From: Massospora cicadina
Lineage: Eukaryota > Entomophthoromycota > Entomophthoromycetes > Entomophthorales > Entomophthoraceae
DNA length: 64,000 bases
Reading direction: 5' to 3'
Assembly (NCBI GenBank): GCA_022478985.1
Contig: JAKSZP010012193.1
Span: 27,629-91,628, forward strand
Positions 21,432 through 31,235 of this stretch are shown here, piece after piece. The first letter of the stretch is position 1. The number at the start of each line of letters is the position of its first letter. The translations under genes were made by a program, and so were the position numbers. Below the pieces are notes generated by a model. It was given only the letters and a program-made list of their open reading frames with translations, did not search any database and was not told where the DNA came from.

Positions 21432-23047
21432 TCAGAGCAGAAAGCCAGGGCGTTGGGGCATCCGCATAGTGGGGTGGAGGTCAGCGTAGTAGGAGTTTTC
21501 CACTTCCTCATCAAGATAATGACGGAAAAGTGTTTCAAAAAAAGCTGCGAGGAGAACTTCAGCTTCTTTGCAGGCTTCAGGAAGTTGGGTGAAAAGGGAG
21601 ATACTGTGGCGGGTGATTTTGGCTGAGGGGTTGAATGAAGCAAGCGTTGCAACATTCAAAACAGCAACTTCAGCATCATCAAATAGTTTTGAGATGTCAC
21701 TGCAGGGAGATTCAGGGAAGTCGGGGGGAGGGAAGAAGAGGGTGGGCAGGCCATGCTGGAGCTGAGCCACTGACTGGGCCACCGCGGTGCGTAGTTTTGG
21801 GCACTGAGGAGAGGCCACCGCAGCTAAGGCGAGCTGATGGTCACTTTGGAAGGGGGCAGTATTTGGGCAGAGGAGCAAAATGGCGAGGGGTAGAGTTTCA
21901 TCGAAGTCAGGAAGGAAAATTCTGCTTGACCATAATCGCCTTGGCAGAGAGGTTGACCTGTATGCTTACTAATGAGGACATTACCTGATTTGTCAGTCTC
22001 AGCCAATAGATCCCATGGATTTTGGTTCACTGGAATAGTGGCATTCAAATTTGGGTGGGTGGGATTAGGTGAATGGGCGGCTGCTTGGGTGCCAATGGTG
22101 GTCCAAGCATTGCTCTGATTGGCTGGGGTAGATTTAGGTGGGAGAGTGAGGCTGGAGGTTTTGGGGGGGGCTGATTTTCCATGTGGGCCCACTGAACGAG
22201 ATTGGAGGGTGGGAGGGGGAAGCAAAGCGCCCCATACTGAACCTCCAGAGGGGGACTCAGAAGCCGCAGCAGCGGACTTGGCCTGAGGGCACACTTTTTT
22301 TTGCATGGTTGAGGCCAAAGCAGAGGGAACAAATCTGCCTACCATTATTGACCTGAGCCCAAAAGAAATGATCAGGCGCTGCAGCCACACTAGCGCGGGG
22401 TGGGATTTGTTTGGCTATGGTAGGGTGGTGTGGTATGATGGTGGCTGTTGCATGAGGAGCAGCAAGGCGCTCCGCACCAGATGAAATGGCAAAGATGAGA
22501 TTGGGCTGAGTGCCATAAGCCATGAGCCCCGTGACCAATTTGGTCATACAAAACCTGGGGTGGAAGGTGGGATGGGAGATTTGCAAAGGATACCACCAGC
22601 GTGGTGTCTGAAGGGAGGCGAGTACAGGTTGTGGGAGTGGGTTTTTTTATAAATTAGAGGAGTTTGTGCTGCCACTTCAGCATCCTCCTCAGATTGGAAC
22701 CCAACGTCAAAGTAGCTCTTAAAAGGGCGGAAGTTTATAAAGCCAGCTGGCGCAAAGGCCGCAGTGGCTAAGTCAATAATTGCCTTATTGGCATATGGGA
22801 ACAAATGCCCATAGTCCACTATGAGGCAATAGCGAATGGCGGAGTGAGGGAGGGCGAGAGGATGGGGGTGAGAAGGGTGGACGCGCGCCAGGTGGAGCGC
22901 TAAGTCCCGTGGGGGGACAAAACGGTTGGAAGCAGTGGGTAGGCTGTTTGAGCCCATCCAAACGCGCTTGCCCGTGGGGCAGAAAACGCTAGGTGGGGGT
23001 GCACTGCTGCCCCACACTGGGGTGGCAGGCGGCGGAGCCAGGGACAT
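21432..23047 (-). pseudogene. ORF1-like protein with CCHC knuckle, frameshifted
   Basis: ATG at 23047 (MSLAPPPATPVW). The N-terminal part is Pro/Ala-rich; SYFDVGFQSEEDAEVAAQT (about residues 115-135) has the same layout as GWLDLGFESKIAADEAAA of LINE B ORF1, probably an RRM-like fold. A zinc knuckle follows: CSLCFGLNHAKK then VCPQ, giving C-x2-C-x4-H-x4-C once a frame change at an eight-A run (22295-22302) is allowed. The C-terminal third, after a further frame change, contains PESPCSDISKLFDDAEVAVL. At least three frame switches are needed. Likely role: RNA-binding chaperone of its own transcript; the C-terminal domain is unrecognised. Confidence 0.65.
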
Positions 23048-23137
23048 CAAAGAATAGGTTTGGGCAGACGGCTGTGGATATTTAAAACTTAAATTTAAAA
23101 TCGCTCAAAAGTGACTTTTAGTGGTAAAAGAAAGCTC

Positions 23138-23153
23138 CGCATTGGAAACTTTA
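23138..23153. repeat. Target-site duplication, 5' side of ORF1-only element
   Basis: CGCATTGGAAACTTTA; one mismatch to 21225-21240. Confidence 0.8.
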
Positions 23154-23931
23154 ATTTTTATTATATAAGAAATGAGATTTTATAATAAAATGTTAAATAA
23201 ATCATAGTACATCCTTATAGGGCTTGCAGAATAGCGGAGGGAAATTGACTTCAAATTAATTAATATCTAGCCTCACCCAGCGTTTGTGCATCAATATAAT
23301 AATTTATAATCAAAGTATAATGCTTACTCATTATTTCGATAACGAAAAGTTAAGAAATGAAATTTGAATGGTCATCCTTTCCATTCCTCCTAACCTTCAA
23401 AGTTGATACCCTTGGTGACTAGATAAATCAAGCCAACTTCACTTAATTGCAGCATATCTTGTTCTTAGCTTTTGGAAACCAGTGAGTTTATCAATTAAAC
23501 AATTTAGATGACTCAAGGAAATTCTTATATTATCTCAAACAGGCCAATATTACTATAAATGCCCGTTCTTATAAGGAATTGGTTAATTTATCAGAATTAT
23601 AGTAATTTGGTTTTCATGGCCGTTGGGTCAGAGGGCCTGAATTAAGCCTGTATGACTTTCTTTGATATGTATATTAGTAGTGGAAAAGGGCTTTAATATT
23701 CCCACACCACACAGCTTAATTCATTATATTATAGCTGCTTGTCTACTAGGGGATGAGGCCCACTAGTGGATGTGGGAGTTATCACGTCAGAAAATAACTA
23801 TATTTGGCAAAATATTTCTAACAATATTAAGTAATCCTCCAGGGTTCAATTCTACCAGTTTGCTAATGTTTTGTCAGGGATAATACCCAATAATAAACAA
23901 AAAATTTGACTCTCTATTTATTATTGATAGT
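23154..23931. other. AT-rich spacer, no gene seen
   Basis: No supported feature. Confidence 0.5.
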
Positions 23932-24948
23932 TGTCACAAAATTGACTGTGGGCTCCACTAGTGTGCCAGGCCAACCATTATGGAGACTGGTTGGCCCTTT
24001 GCCGTTTCACCTTCATTAGTGTACCAACCCCTACAAGTCTGCGTTTAACCCACCAACCAACCAGCAACGACTTTGCCTTAGCCCCAGGTGTCCTCAGCGT
24101 GTGCCCCAGAAAGACCTGTCTCATCCTGGGTGGCTCAGGCACTCCCACGCTGACCTACCCTTGAGACCCTTCGCCAACCCATCTGGGCATGCCCCAGCGA
24201 GTCCATCCCCCATCTTTGGTCGTTATGGCACTCCCGCGCTGCACCCCACAAGGTTGGAGGCCAGTCAGAATCCGCCATTGGTGGCCAGCTGGCCAGGTTC
24301 CCGCTGGTTCCTCATAGGGAGGAGGCATAGGAGCTGGCAGCGCCAGCCACTACAAATGTGATCACCTGCGCCTATCAGGGATCTCCTATCCTTTTTTAAT
24401 CCTATTCTAGCTGAAGAACTACTAAAAAAGAAAAGATGGGCGAAAGAGAGATGTTTATTAGGAGGGAATGAATGACTATTTATACTTATGCTACTGTGCC
24501 TCTGAAACCCCTCAGCCATCCAGGCCAGGACTCTATCAGATCATTAATTCATTCATCATTTTTATCTCCTCCTAATCCCCTCATCTAATCACTGAATATT
24601 AAAATAGGTCATTCCATCCTTGGCACAAGTCACTGGTCGATTGTATATAATTCATATTTAAATAGAACTTTGAGCATCCTTGGCATGATTCACTAATGCT
24701 TGAATTAGTCAATGGAGCCATTTTCAGATGATTTGTAACAGATTCATTGGCTTTCTCCAGAAACTTCCACAACGATCCTTGAATTGGCATTTTGGCAGCA
24801 AATGCAGATTCCGCCAAACCTAAATCAGATTTGATTATATAACACAAAAAGTATCAAATTATGTGATTAGTTGGCAATCACGCCTGGCTAACTGACACTC
24901 CTAGTCCTGATACTATTAGGAGAGATCCATATGGCTATAATCAAAACA
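23932..24948 (-). repeat. 3' LTR of the 24 kb miniature element
   Basis: Plus-strand ends TGTCACAA and CAAAACA. Open stretches seen in it on the plus strand also occur, altered, in the other LTR and are not genes. Confidence 0.85.
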
Positions 24949-24961
24949 TTACCCTCCCCTT
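24949..24961 (-). other. Polypurine tract of the 24 kb element
   Basis: Minus strand AAGGGGAGGGTAA, directly next to the 3' LTR. Confidence 0.8.
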
Positions 24962-25044
24962 AACCAAATGATATTCCTTCAGCGTGGCCCACCCTGATGG
25001 TGGACCAAGACCCCAGTGCCCCCAAAGGAGCGTCAGTATTAACC

Positions 25045-25060
25045 AGTGGCTTTCGCCACT
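25045..25060 (-). other. GAAA-tetraloop hairpin in the interior
   Basis: On the minus strand AGTGGC-GAAA-GCCACT, a 6-bp stem closed by a GNRA-type loop. It lies mid-interior in an element with no genes, where a packaging or dimerisation signal would be needed. Function is inference. Confidence 0.6.
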
Positions 25061-25103
25061 CCATAACCAGTCCTCCAACTACTTGAGCAGCTCACCAGTG
25101 AAG

Positions 25104-25122
25104 CCAAATGTAGTGAGTACCA
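25104..25122 (-). other. Primer-binding site of the 24 kb element
   Basis: Minus strand TGGTACTCACTACATTTGG, differing from the gypsy sites by A for G at position 5 and in the last bases. Confidence 0.8.
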
Positions 25123-25123
25123 C

Positions 25124-26144
25124 TGTCGCAAAATTGACTGTGGGCTCTGCTAGTGTGTCAGGCCAACCAGTATGAAGACTGGTTGGCCCTTTGCCGTTTC
25201 ACCTTCATTGGAGTATTAACCCCTACAAGTCTGCGTCCATCCCACCAACCAATCACCAACAATTTCGCCTTAGCCCCAGGTGTCCTCAGTGTGTGCCCCA
25301 GCGAGTCCTGCCCCCATCCTGGGTGGCTCAGGCACTCCTGCGCTGCCCTACCCTTGTTACCCTTCACCAACCCACCTGGGCATGCCCCAGCGAGTCCATC
25401 CCCCACCTTGGGTGGCTATGGTACTCCTGCGCTGCATCCCACAAGGTTGACAGCCAGTCAGCATCCGTTATTGGTGGCCATCTGGCCAGGTTCTCACTGG
25501 TTCCTCATAGGGAGGAAGCTTGGGAGCTTCAGCGCCAGCCACTCCAGGTGTGATCACCTGCGCCTATCAGGGATCTCCTGTCCCTTATTAATCCTACTCT
25601 AGCTCACAACCTACTAAAAATAAGAAAAGATGGGAGAAAGAAAGATGTTTATTTAGAGGTAATAAATTTCTATTTATACTTAGGCTAAAGTGTATCTGAA
25701 ACCCCTCAGCCATTCAGGCTGAAACTCTATCAAATCGTCACTTCATTCATCATAACGATTCCCTCCTAATCCGCTCATCTGATCACTGATTATTAAGTTA
25801 GGTCATTACATCCTTGGCACAAGTCACTGTTCAATTGTATAAATTCATTTTTAAATAGAACTTTGAGCATCCTTGGCATGAGTCACCGGTGCTCTGGATT
25901 ATTTGGTGGAACCATTTTCAGATGTTAAATAATGGATTCATTGGCTTTCCAAGGGAAACTCCCACAACGATCCTTGAATTGGAATTTTGAAAGCGAATGC
26001 AAATTCTACTGAACCTAATTTGAATTAAATTATATAGTATTAAATAATATCAAACTAGGCAATTAGCCAGCAATCACGCCCAACTAACCAACACCTCTAG
26101 TCCTGATACTAACAGAAGAAATCCATCTGGTTAAAATCACAACA
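25124..26144 (-). repeat. 5' LTR of the 24 kb miniature element
   Basis: Plus-strand ends TGTCGCAA and CACAACA. An 11-bp perfect stem (25161-25171 with 25178-25188, 6-nt loop) lies near the U5 end; the other LTR has it with one mismatch. Confidence 0.85.
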
Positions 26145-27919
26145 ATGATTTAATTATTTTTAAGAGCTGATGAGAGTTTGTCACTTGATTGACTAAGGGA
26201 TTTACGTTGGTTGCTGAAGCATCAACAACGCTTATGGTAGCAACATGCAGGTTAACCTTTTAGTCAATGTGACCTGCTGCTAATGAGTAAGGTCCCATTA
26301 CCTAAGCAGGGTGATAGCCTAACTAGGTACCCCTCTGGGATTAATTGAGAGTATGGGGACGCTTTTATCAACTAAACAGAAGAGGTCACATTTCTAGTTG
26401 GCGGTTGAGCCTGGCTAGCTTGATAATGAAGATTCTCATGGGTGCGACTTAAGAGAACTAATCCATCAGCAATGAATGTTATATCCCAAGTGGGAGCCAA
26501 TGGAAGAGTTGGGCACCTTATTCCCTATAAGTTCCCTTGTTTTTTTATTGATTAAAGCAATACTTCAAGATACTTTAGGGTCCATAAAACCAATAATTTT
26601 AGCCTGTTATACATTTTTGTTGCACATTTACTTTTGTGATTTGAGTTGAAAGATAAGTTATCATTTGGCTATTTATTATTAAATATCTTCGCAGCTCCTG
26701 AGTCAAGAGACAAAGAGAGAGCCTCTGAACCTAAGAGTAGGATTTTCCGCTAGAAAGAAGAGTCAGAGAGATTAGTTCCTTTATTTCAGAGCACCTTTAA
26801 AGTTATAAGGACAAGCATCAGTCTAGCATTAGAGACAACATTCAACAAGATTGGCTGTGATAAATCCAAATAGGACAATAATCTTTATACTATTGCTAAC
26901 ATATTTAATTACTATCAGCTGTATAAAATATTATTACAATGCACATACCAGAAAATGTGCAGTATACTTGAGAGATAAGGCGAGCAAACAAGCTTAAAGT
27001 TTACATTTGGTGCTGATTATTAAGTGTAGTTGGCCCATATCTCTCAGAAGTTTACATGGAAAGATGACATTGTGCTACCAGAGCAGCACAAGTGGAGGGA
27101 GTTAGGGTGGTTTGAGTGGATTTGGCAAAATAATTTTAAACTGGTTAAAAATGAAGACTCAAGTGGTAGGGCCAAAGAATTTCAGTTATTGGTCTCCATA
27201 GTATCAAGCTTTCAAGAAGCTCCTGTAATTAGAAGAAACATGGGAAAGGTAAGCACGTTGCATGCAAGTAGCACCTTGTTGCACCCAGTGTCAGATTCAG
27301 TTGGGAGGGTTTCATGGGTATTGATAAAAACTTATGAAAGTTGTTCATTTAAATGACCCTGGCGGCACTTACAGATATCTTTTTTACCTCAATTCTGAGT
27401 TGATCCTTCAAATGCAAAAGAAGTTGGCGCTCTACCTTGATCTTGTTGATAACAAAATTACTTTTTGGATAGAGGGCAAAAGATCAAATTTAAAAACACA
27501 ATTATTTTAAAACAGTAACCCTACTTTCTATTACTGAGTTTGTACTTAGAGATGCAAAGAAACGATACCATTACATAATTTGTATTAGAGAAAACAAAAC
27601 CTAAAAATCTGCATCAAGGCTTTAAGGTGGTATCAATTCTCTTCCATATATCATACTAATCTGTTTACTAGGTAATCATGCTGAATATAATTTTAGAGTC
27701 GGCCAACGTGTCTACCCATTTAATCAGTTAATTAACTAATAGAGTTGGTATTTCTCTGCTTGGTTTTGGGTGTTACGCTTCAACTACTGTATGCCATGCT
27801 ACCTCTAGCTTAAGGTATTATTTAACTTTTTACAGTGATGTGCTTTATCTACCACCATAGAAAGGTTATTCCCTTGTTGTTTATTACCTCATTAAAGGTA
27901 TGTAACAGATCAGACTTTT
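26145..27919. other. AT-rich spacer, one unrecognised open stretch
   Basis: 27030-27356 on the plus strand is open for 108 codons but shows no motif or codon pattern I can name. Otherwise nothing. Confidence 0.4.
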
Positions 27920-28210
27920 AGTTAGTCAGCCAATCCTTCAATTTCTGGTGGGCGTCATGAGTCTGTTGTGAATGTATAGAATAATAGTATGAAGGTCTCA
28001 AAAGTTGTTATCAAGCTGTCCAATCAAAAGGTAACTATAACATTGTTGATCTTCCATGAATGCAGTCAGGATTCCAATGCTAATATGCTGATGGGCTATG
28101 ATGCGCTGGATTTGGTTTTTGGAAGGAGGAACGTAATTTTATTAACTCTATAGAATGTTTTTTGATGCGAGCTTCATGATCATACCACTGAAACTCTTGT
28201 CATAGAAAAG
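27920..28210 (+). pseudogene. Possible protease-region relic of a gypsy element
   Basis: About 28030-28150 reads CSQDSNANMLMGYDALDLVF and RRNVILL, which resembles the block after the active site in gypsy proteases (compare DLLIGTQFM in gypsy 4). No active-site triad or LTR is seen nearby, so this is tentative. Confidence 0.25.
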
Positions 28211-29259
28211 ATTTAATTTAGTACAAGATACTATAAATTTATACTCTCAAAACATGCCCAACTAGTCATTGTAATCATTGGCAATAGTAAGGTATTAACT
28301 ATGAGATATCCACTATGCTACTTCCTGAAGTTGGTCTGGGAGACATAGGACACTCATGTTACAGCTTGTATTTCTAACGTTCTGGAGTAAAATATCTGCC
28401 AAAGGAACATCTGCCTTTCTGTTTGAACTACTGACGTGAAAATAACTTATGATAGAGTTGCTTTTATCCATAGGCTCATAAGATTAGTTGAAGCTGAGGC
28501 CAATGACAAAGCAGTTCAGGCTGGGATCCATCATAGCAAAGTAGTTGCGCAGAGTTGCAGAATGTGATCTATATAGAGCACAACAATAAGAAATCAGTAC
28601 AGCGGCATCAGATTCATAAATATAAATGTTGGTTTAAACAAGTTAACAAGGTAATTATTATAAAATTGGCTCTTTAAGATTTTCCTACTGCACAGATCAA
28701 TAGGCACTTCATAAAATTAAGTAATTCGTGAAAAAGGATGCAGTCAAAAATAAAAATAAATGTTTTTGTATTAAAATAAACTTTCATTAGAACAAGTCAA
28801 TAAAGACTTTGCCTGTAGTTATTGGCAGTGGCTTGAAAGCTCGCAGGTATCTCATCTGGAGGGTTGTCAATAAGCTTTGTGAAAGCTACTAGTGAAACCA
28901 AACACCCTCATAAAATGGTAGTCCTTAAAAATAAGCACTAAAACCCTCATTCTCAATGGCGCGTAACATCTGGCAGCTAATTAACTTAAAATTAATAGAC
29001 AGCTGCAATGTATTCTTAAAGTTGATGAAACCGTAGCATTAGCTTTGAAGATTTTCACTAATATCAGTTGGTATCTTATAAAAAGATGCTGACAAAATTA
29101 TGTAGATAAATAATTATATTAATGTAGCATTTATGGAGGTGCTGCAGCAAGGGAGCTGGTAATAATATCAAGGCACAAGATTTGATTTTACATGGCTGTT
29201 ATAGCGATTAATTGCTGTAAATTATTGATTTGAGGTTTATTGCCATTAAAAATGGCAAG
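28211..29259. other. AT-rich spacer, no gene seen
   Basis: No supported feature. Confidence 0.5.
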
Positions 29260-29264
29260 GGATC
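29260..29264. repeat. Target-site duplication, left, gypsy 3
   Basis: GGATC, identical to 50332-50336. Confidence 0.7.
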
Positions 29265-29636
29265 TTTAAACTTTTCCAGTTTTATGCATAGGTTCTAGGT
29301 GTGCGTTTAATAAATTGTTGATTAATGTAATAAATGGGTATGCTGATATTTAGTATAAAGACTATCATCCTATTTGAGCTCTTCACAACCAATTTGAGTA
29401 TCTCTTTTAATGCTAGACAGGTGCTAACGCTCTTCCTTTTGATACTTGAAAGCACTTCTGGATAATAGGGGATCTTTCCTTTTACTCTTTATCTTGAGTA
29501 ATTGAGAACCACTTGGACAAAGGAAACCCTGTTTTTTTTAAACTTAATCCCAAGAGTTGGCAAATGATAAATAGATAGGTGAAAACTTTTTCTAACACTC
29601 TAAACAAGAGCACACATTATAAATTATAAAACTATC

Positions 29637-29652
29637 TAAATGTTATATCAAA
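29637..29652. repeat. Target-site duplication, left, LINE B
   Basis: TAAATGTTATATCAAA, identical to 34926-34941. Confidence 0.9.
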
Positions 29653-29748
29653 GGGACTTTTCTTTCTCGTTGCAAACACTTTTGCAACCCATTCAATTCA
29701 AGACTAAATCTAGTTTGATAATCTCATAGAGGGGATTAGTCTGCGCCC

Positions 29749-31235
29749 ATGTCTGGGAGCAGTTGGGCAAGCAAGGCAAGAGGAGCAGGCGGAAGGCCCG
29801 CGGCCTATAACGTTTGAAAACGCCCCAGAGAATCTGGTGGAATAGAAAAAAATCTAAAAAAACTGGCGGTCACAATTTTCCTGGAGATACTCGCGTGGCA
29901 AGCACGATGCAACCAGTACATCAACACGCCACATTCCCAGCCACTTTCGTCGGTGGAATTCAGAGTCTGTGTGTATCCGGACATCCAAAAAATGGCCCTA
30001 TGGGAAAAATTTTGTGAAGATGTACACAAAATTTTCCTGACTGCGGTGTACGTTGCACCTCACTCCATGTCGCACGGTTGGCTGGACCTAGGTTTTGAAA
30101 GCAAAATAGCAGCAGACGAGGCTGCAGCGGTGCGCATAGTGGTTGACCTCCCCAAAGGGCCTTGGTCGTCAAAACTAAATGCACCAGATGGACAAAATCA
30201 AACCAAATTTTCCTCACGTTTGACTTTTTGCCTACTATGGTAAAACGTGACATTTTGGAGCAACACCTGAAAGATGGTCTCGCCATATATGGCGAATTAC
30301 AATCTTTCAAAATGCAACGTTTCATGCTGATGCCACATCCGTGCACTGGCAAAGCCATCGCAGTTCTGACCCCAACTGAGGAGATCGCGAAGGACCTAAC
30401 CCAGATCCTGCACTCCACCTTTATTGACATCGCAGGGCACACCACCCACCCATTCTGGGTAACCGTGGACAGTGCGCCCCCCATTTTCACCCACTGTGAT
30501 GCGTTCGGCCATAAGGCACATGCATGCCCCATCAAAGAGGGCATCATATTCCAAGAGCACCCCTCAGCGGCCATGGCCAGTGGAGAGGCGCACTATGAAC
30601 CAACCGCAAGCACCAAGGAGGCTTTCCCGTGGGGAGCACAAGGCTGCTACCTATTGGTAAAGCCCATCTCCCCGCAGGAGCAGAAGAAGGACAAGCAGGC
30701 CCATAGGACCGCGGCCAAGGAAGCAGCCAAGGTCACCACCACCATCCCACACTTACAACGCCAGGAGGACATGGAGACCTTCGCGGTGGAAGCAACTCAG
30801 GAATCCATCACCCAATCAGATTGGGAGGCCCATGCCAAATGGGCCACTCAATCTGAGGATCCAATGGGATATTTGATCTCACCCAATCGCTGTACCCAAG
30901 CCCCAGTCAAAACTGACTTGGGACCTATCCCAACCAAAAAATTTTTTTTTGCCCCACTCGACGGTGCACCGAACTTATCCGCACCGCAAAAAATTCGTCC
31001 GACGTCGGGAAAACAAAAAGCAAAGGCCAAAGCCAACGTGACTCTTTCCGCAAAAATTAACAAAAACCCTGATAGCATTGCTGCTAATACCCGCACTGCT
31101 GTGAAAGCCCGTGGGGACCTGGAAGAGGCTGGTGGGCCAGGGGCCCACCCCTTGCACCTAAGGTGCGATGGGGGAAACCTTCACTCTAGGGATGCTGAAT
31201 ATCGCCAGACTCAAGGCCTCCCCGTCCTGGGCTAG
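29749..31235 (+). pseudogene. LINE B ORF1 (nucleic-acid-binding protein)
   Basis: ATG at 29749 (MSGSSWASKARGAGGRPAA), 22 sense codons, then TGA at 29815-29817, shared at the same codon by copy C. The frame then continues open; a one-base loss near 30167 moves it into the frame of the 30162-31235 stretch. N-terminal block GWLDLGFESKIAADEAAA and the block TFDFLPTMVKRDILEQHLKD probably form RRM-like folds. The knuckle near 30486-30525 reads FTHCDAFGHKAHAC; copy C has CTHC, so the first Cys is lost here. The tail is Lys/Ala/Pro-rich. The end overlaps the ORF2 start by 44 bases. Confidence 0.8.

Larger units (their letters stand above)
21241..23137 (-). mobile_element. ORF1-only LINE-like element (half-LINE)
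   Basis: A 1.9 kb minus-strand element bracketed by a 16-bp near-perfect duplication. Its 3' end (21241-21290) matches the LINE 3' end: it reads FGTVHPLVGVPQIV where LINE B reads FGSVHPMVGLPRN. Its 5' end keeps CTTTCTTTT and CACTTTTG at the spacing found in the LINE 5' ends of B and C. Between lies one proline- and alanine-rich ORF1-like gene, with no endonuclease or RT. It is most simply a non-autonomous partner mobilised by the LINE, comparable in layout to HAL1 half-LINEs of mammals. GC content is well above the flanks. Confidence 0.75.
23932..26144 (-). mobile_element. Non-autonomous LTR element, long LTRs and tiny interior
   Basis: Two direct repeats of 1017 and 1021 bp flank only 175 bp. 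On the minus strand the interior has a primer-binding site right after the 5' LTR (25104-25122) and a polypurine tract right before the 3' LTR (24949-24961), which fixes the orientation. There is no coding capacity. The primer site is the same type as in the gypsy elements, so one of them probably supplied the enzymes. A 5-bp target duplication is unclear (ATAGT left, ATGAT right). Resembles TRIM elements in layout, though TRIM LTRs are usually much shorter. Confidence 0.85.

Noticed and set aside
24101..25602. Open frames of 80-150 codons in the 24 kb LTRs as genes
   Set aside because: They lie inside paired LTRs, overlap each other on both strands, and differ between the two copies by frame-breaking changes.
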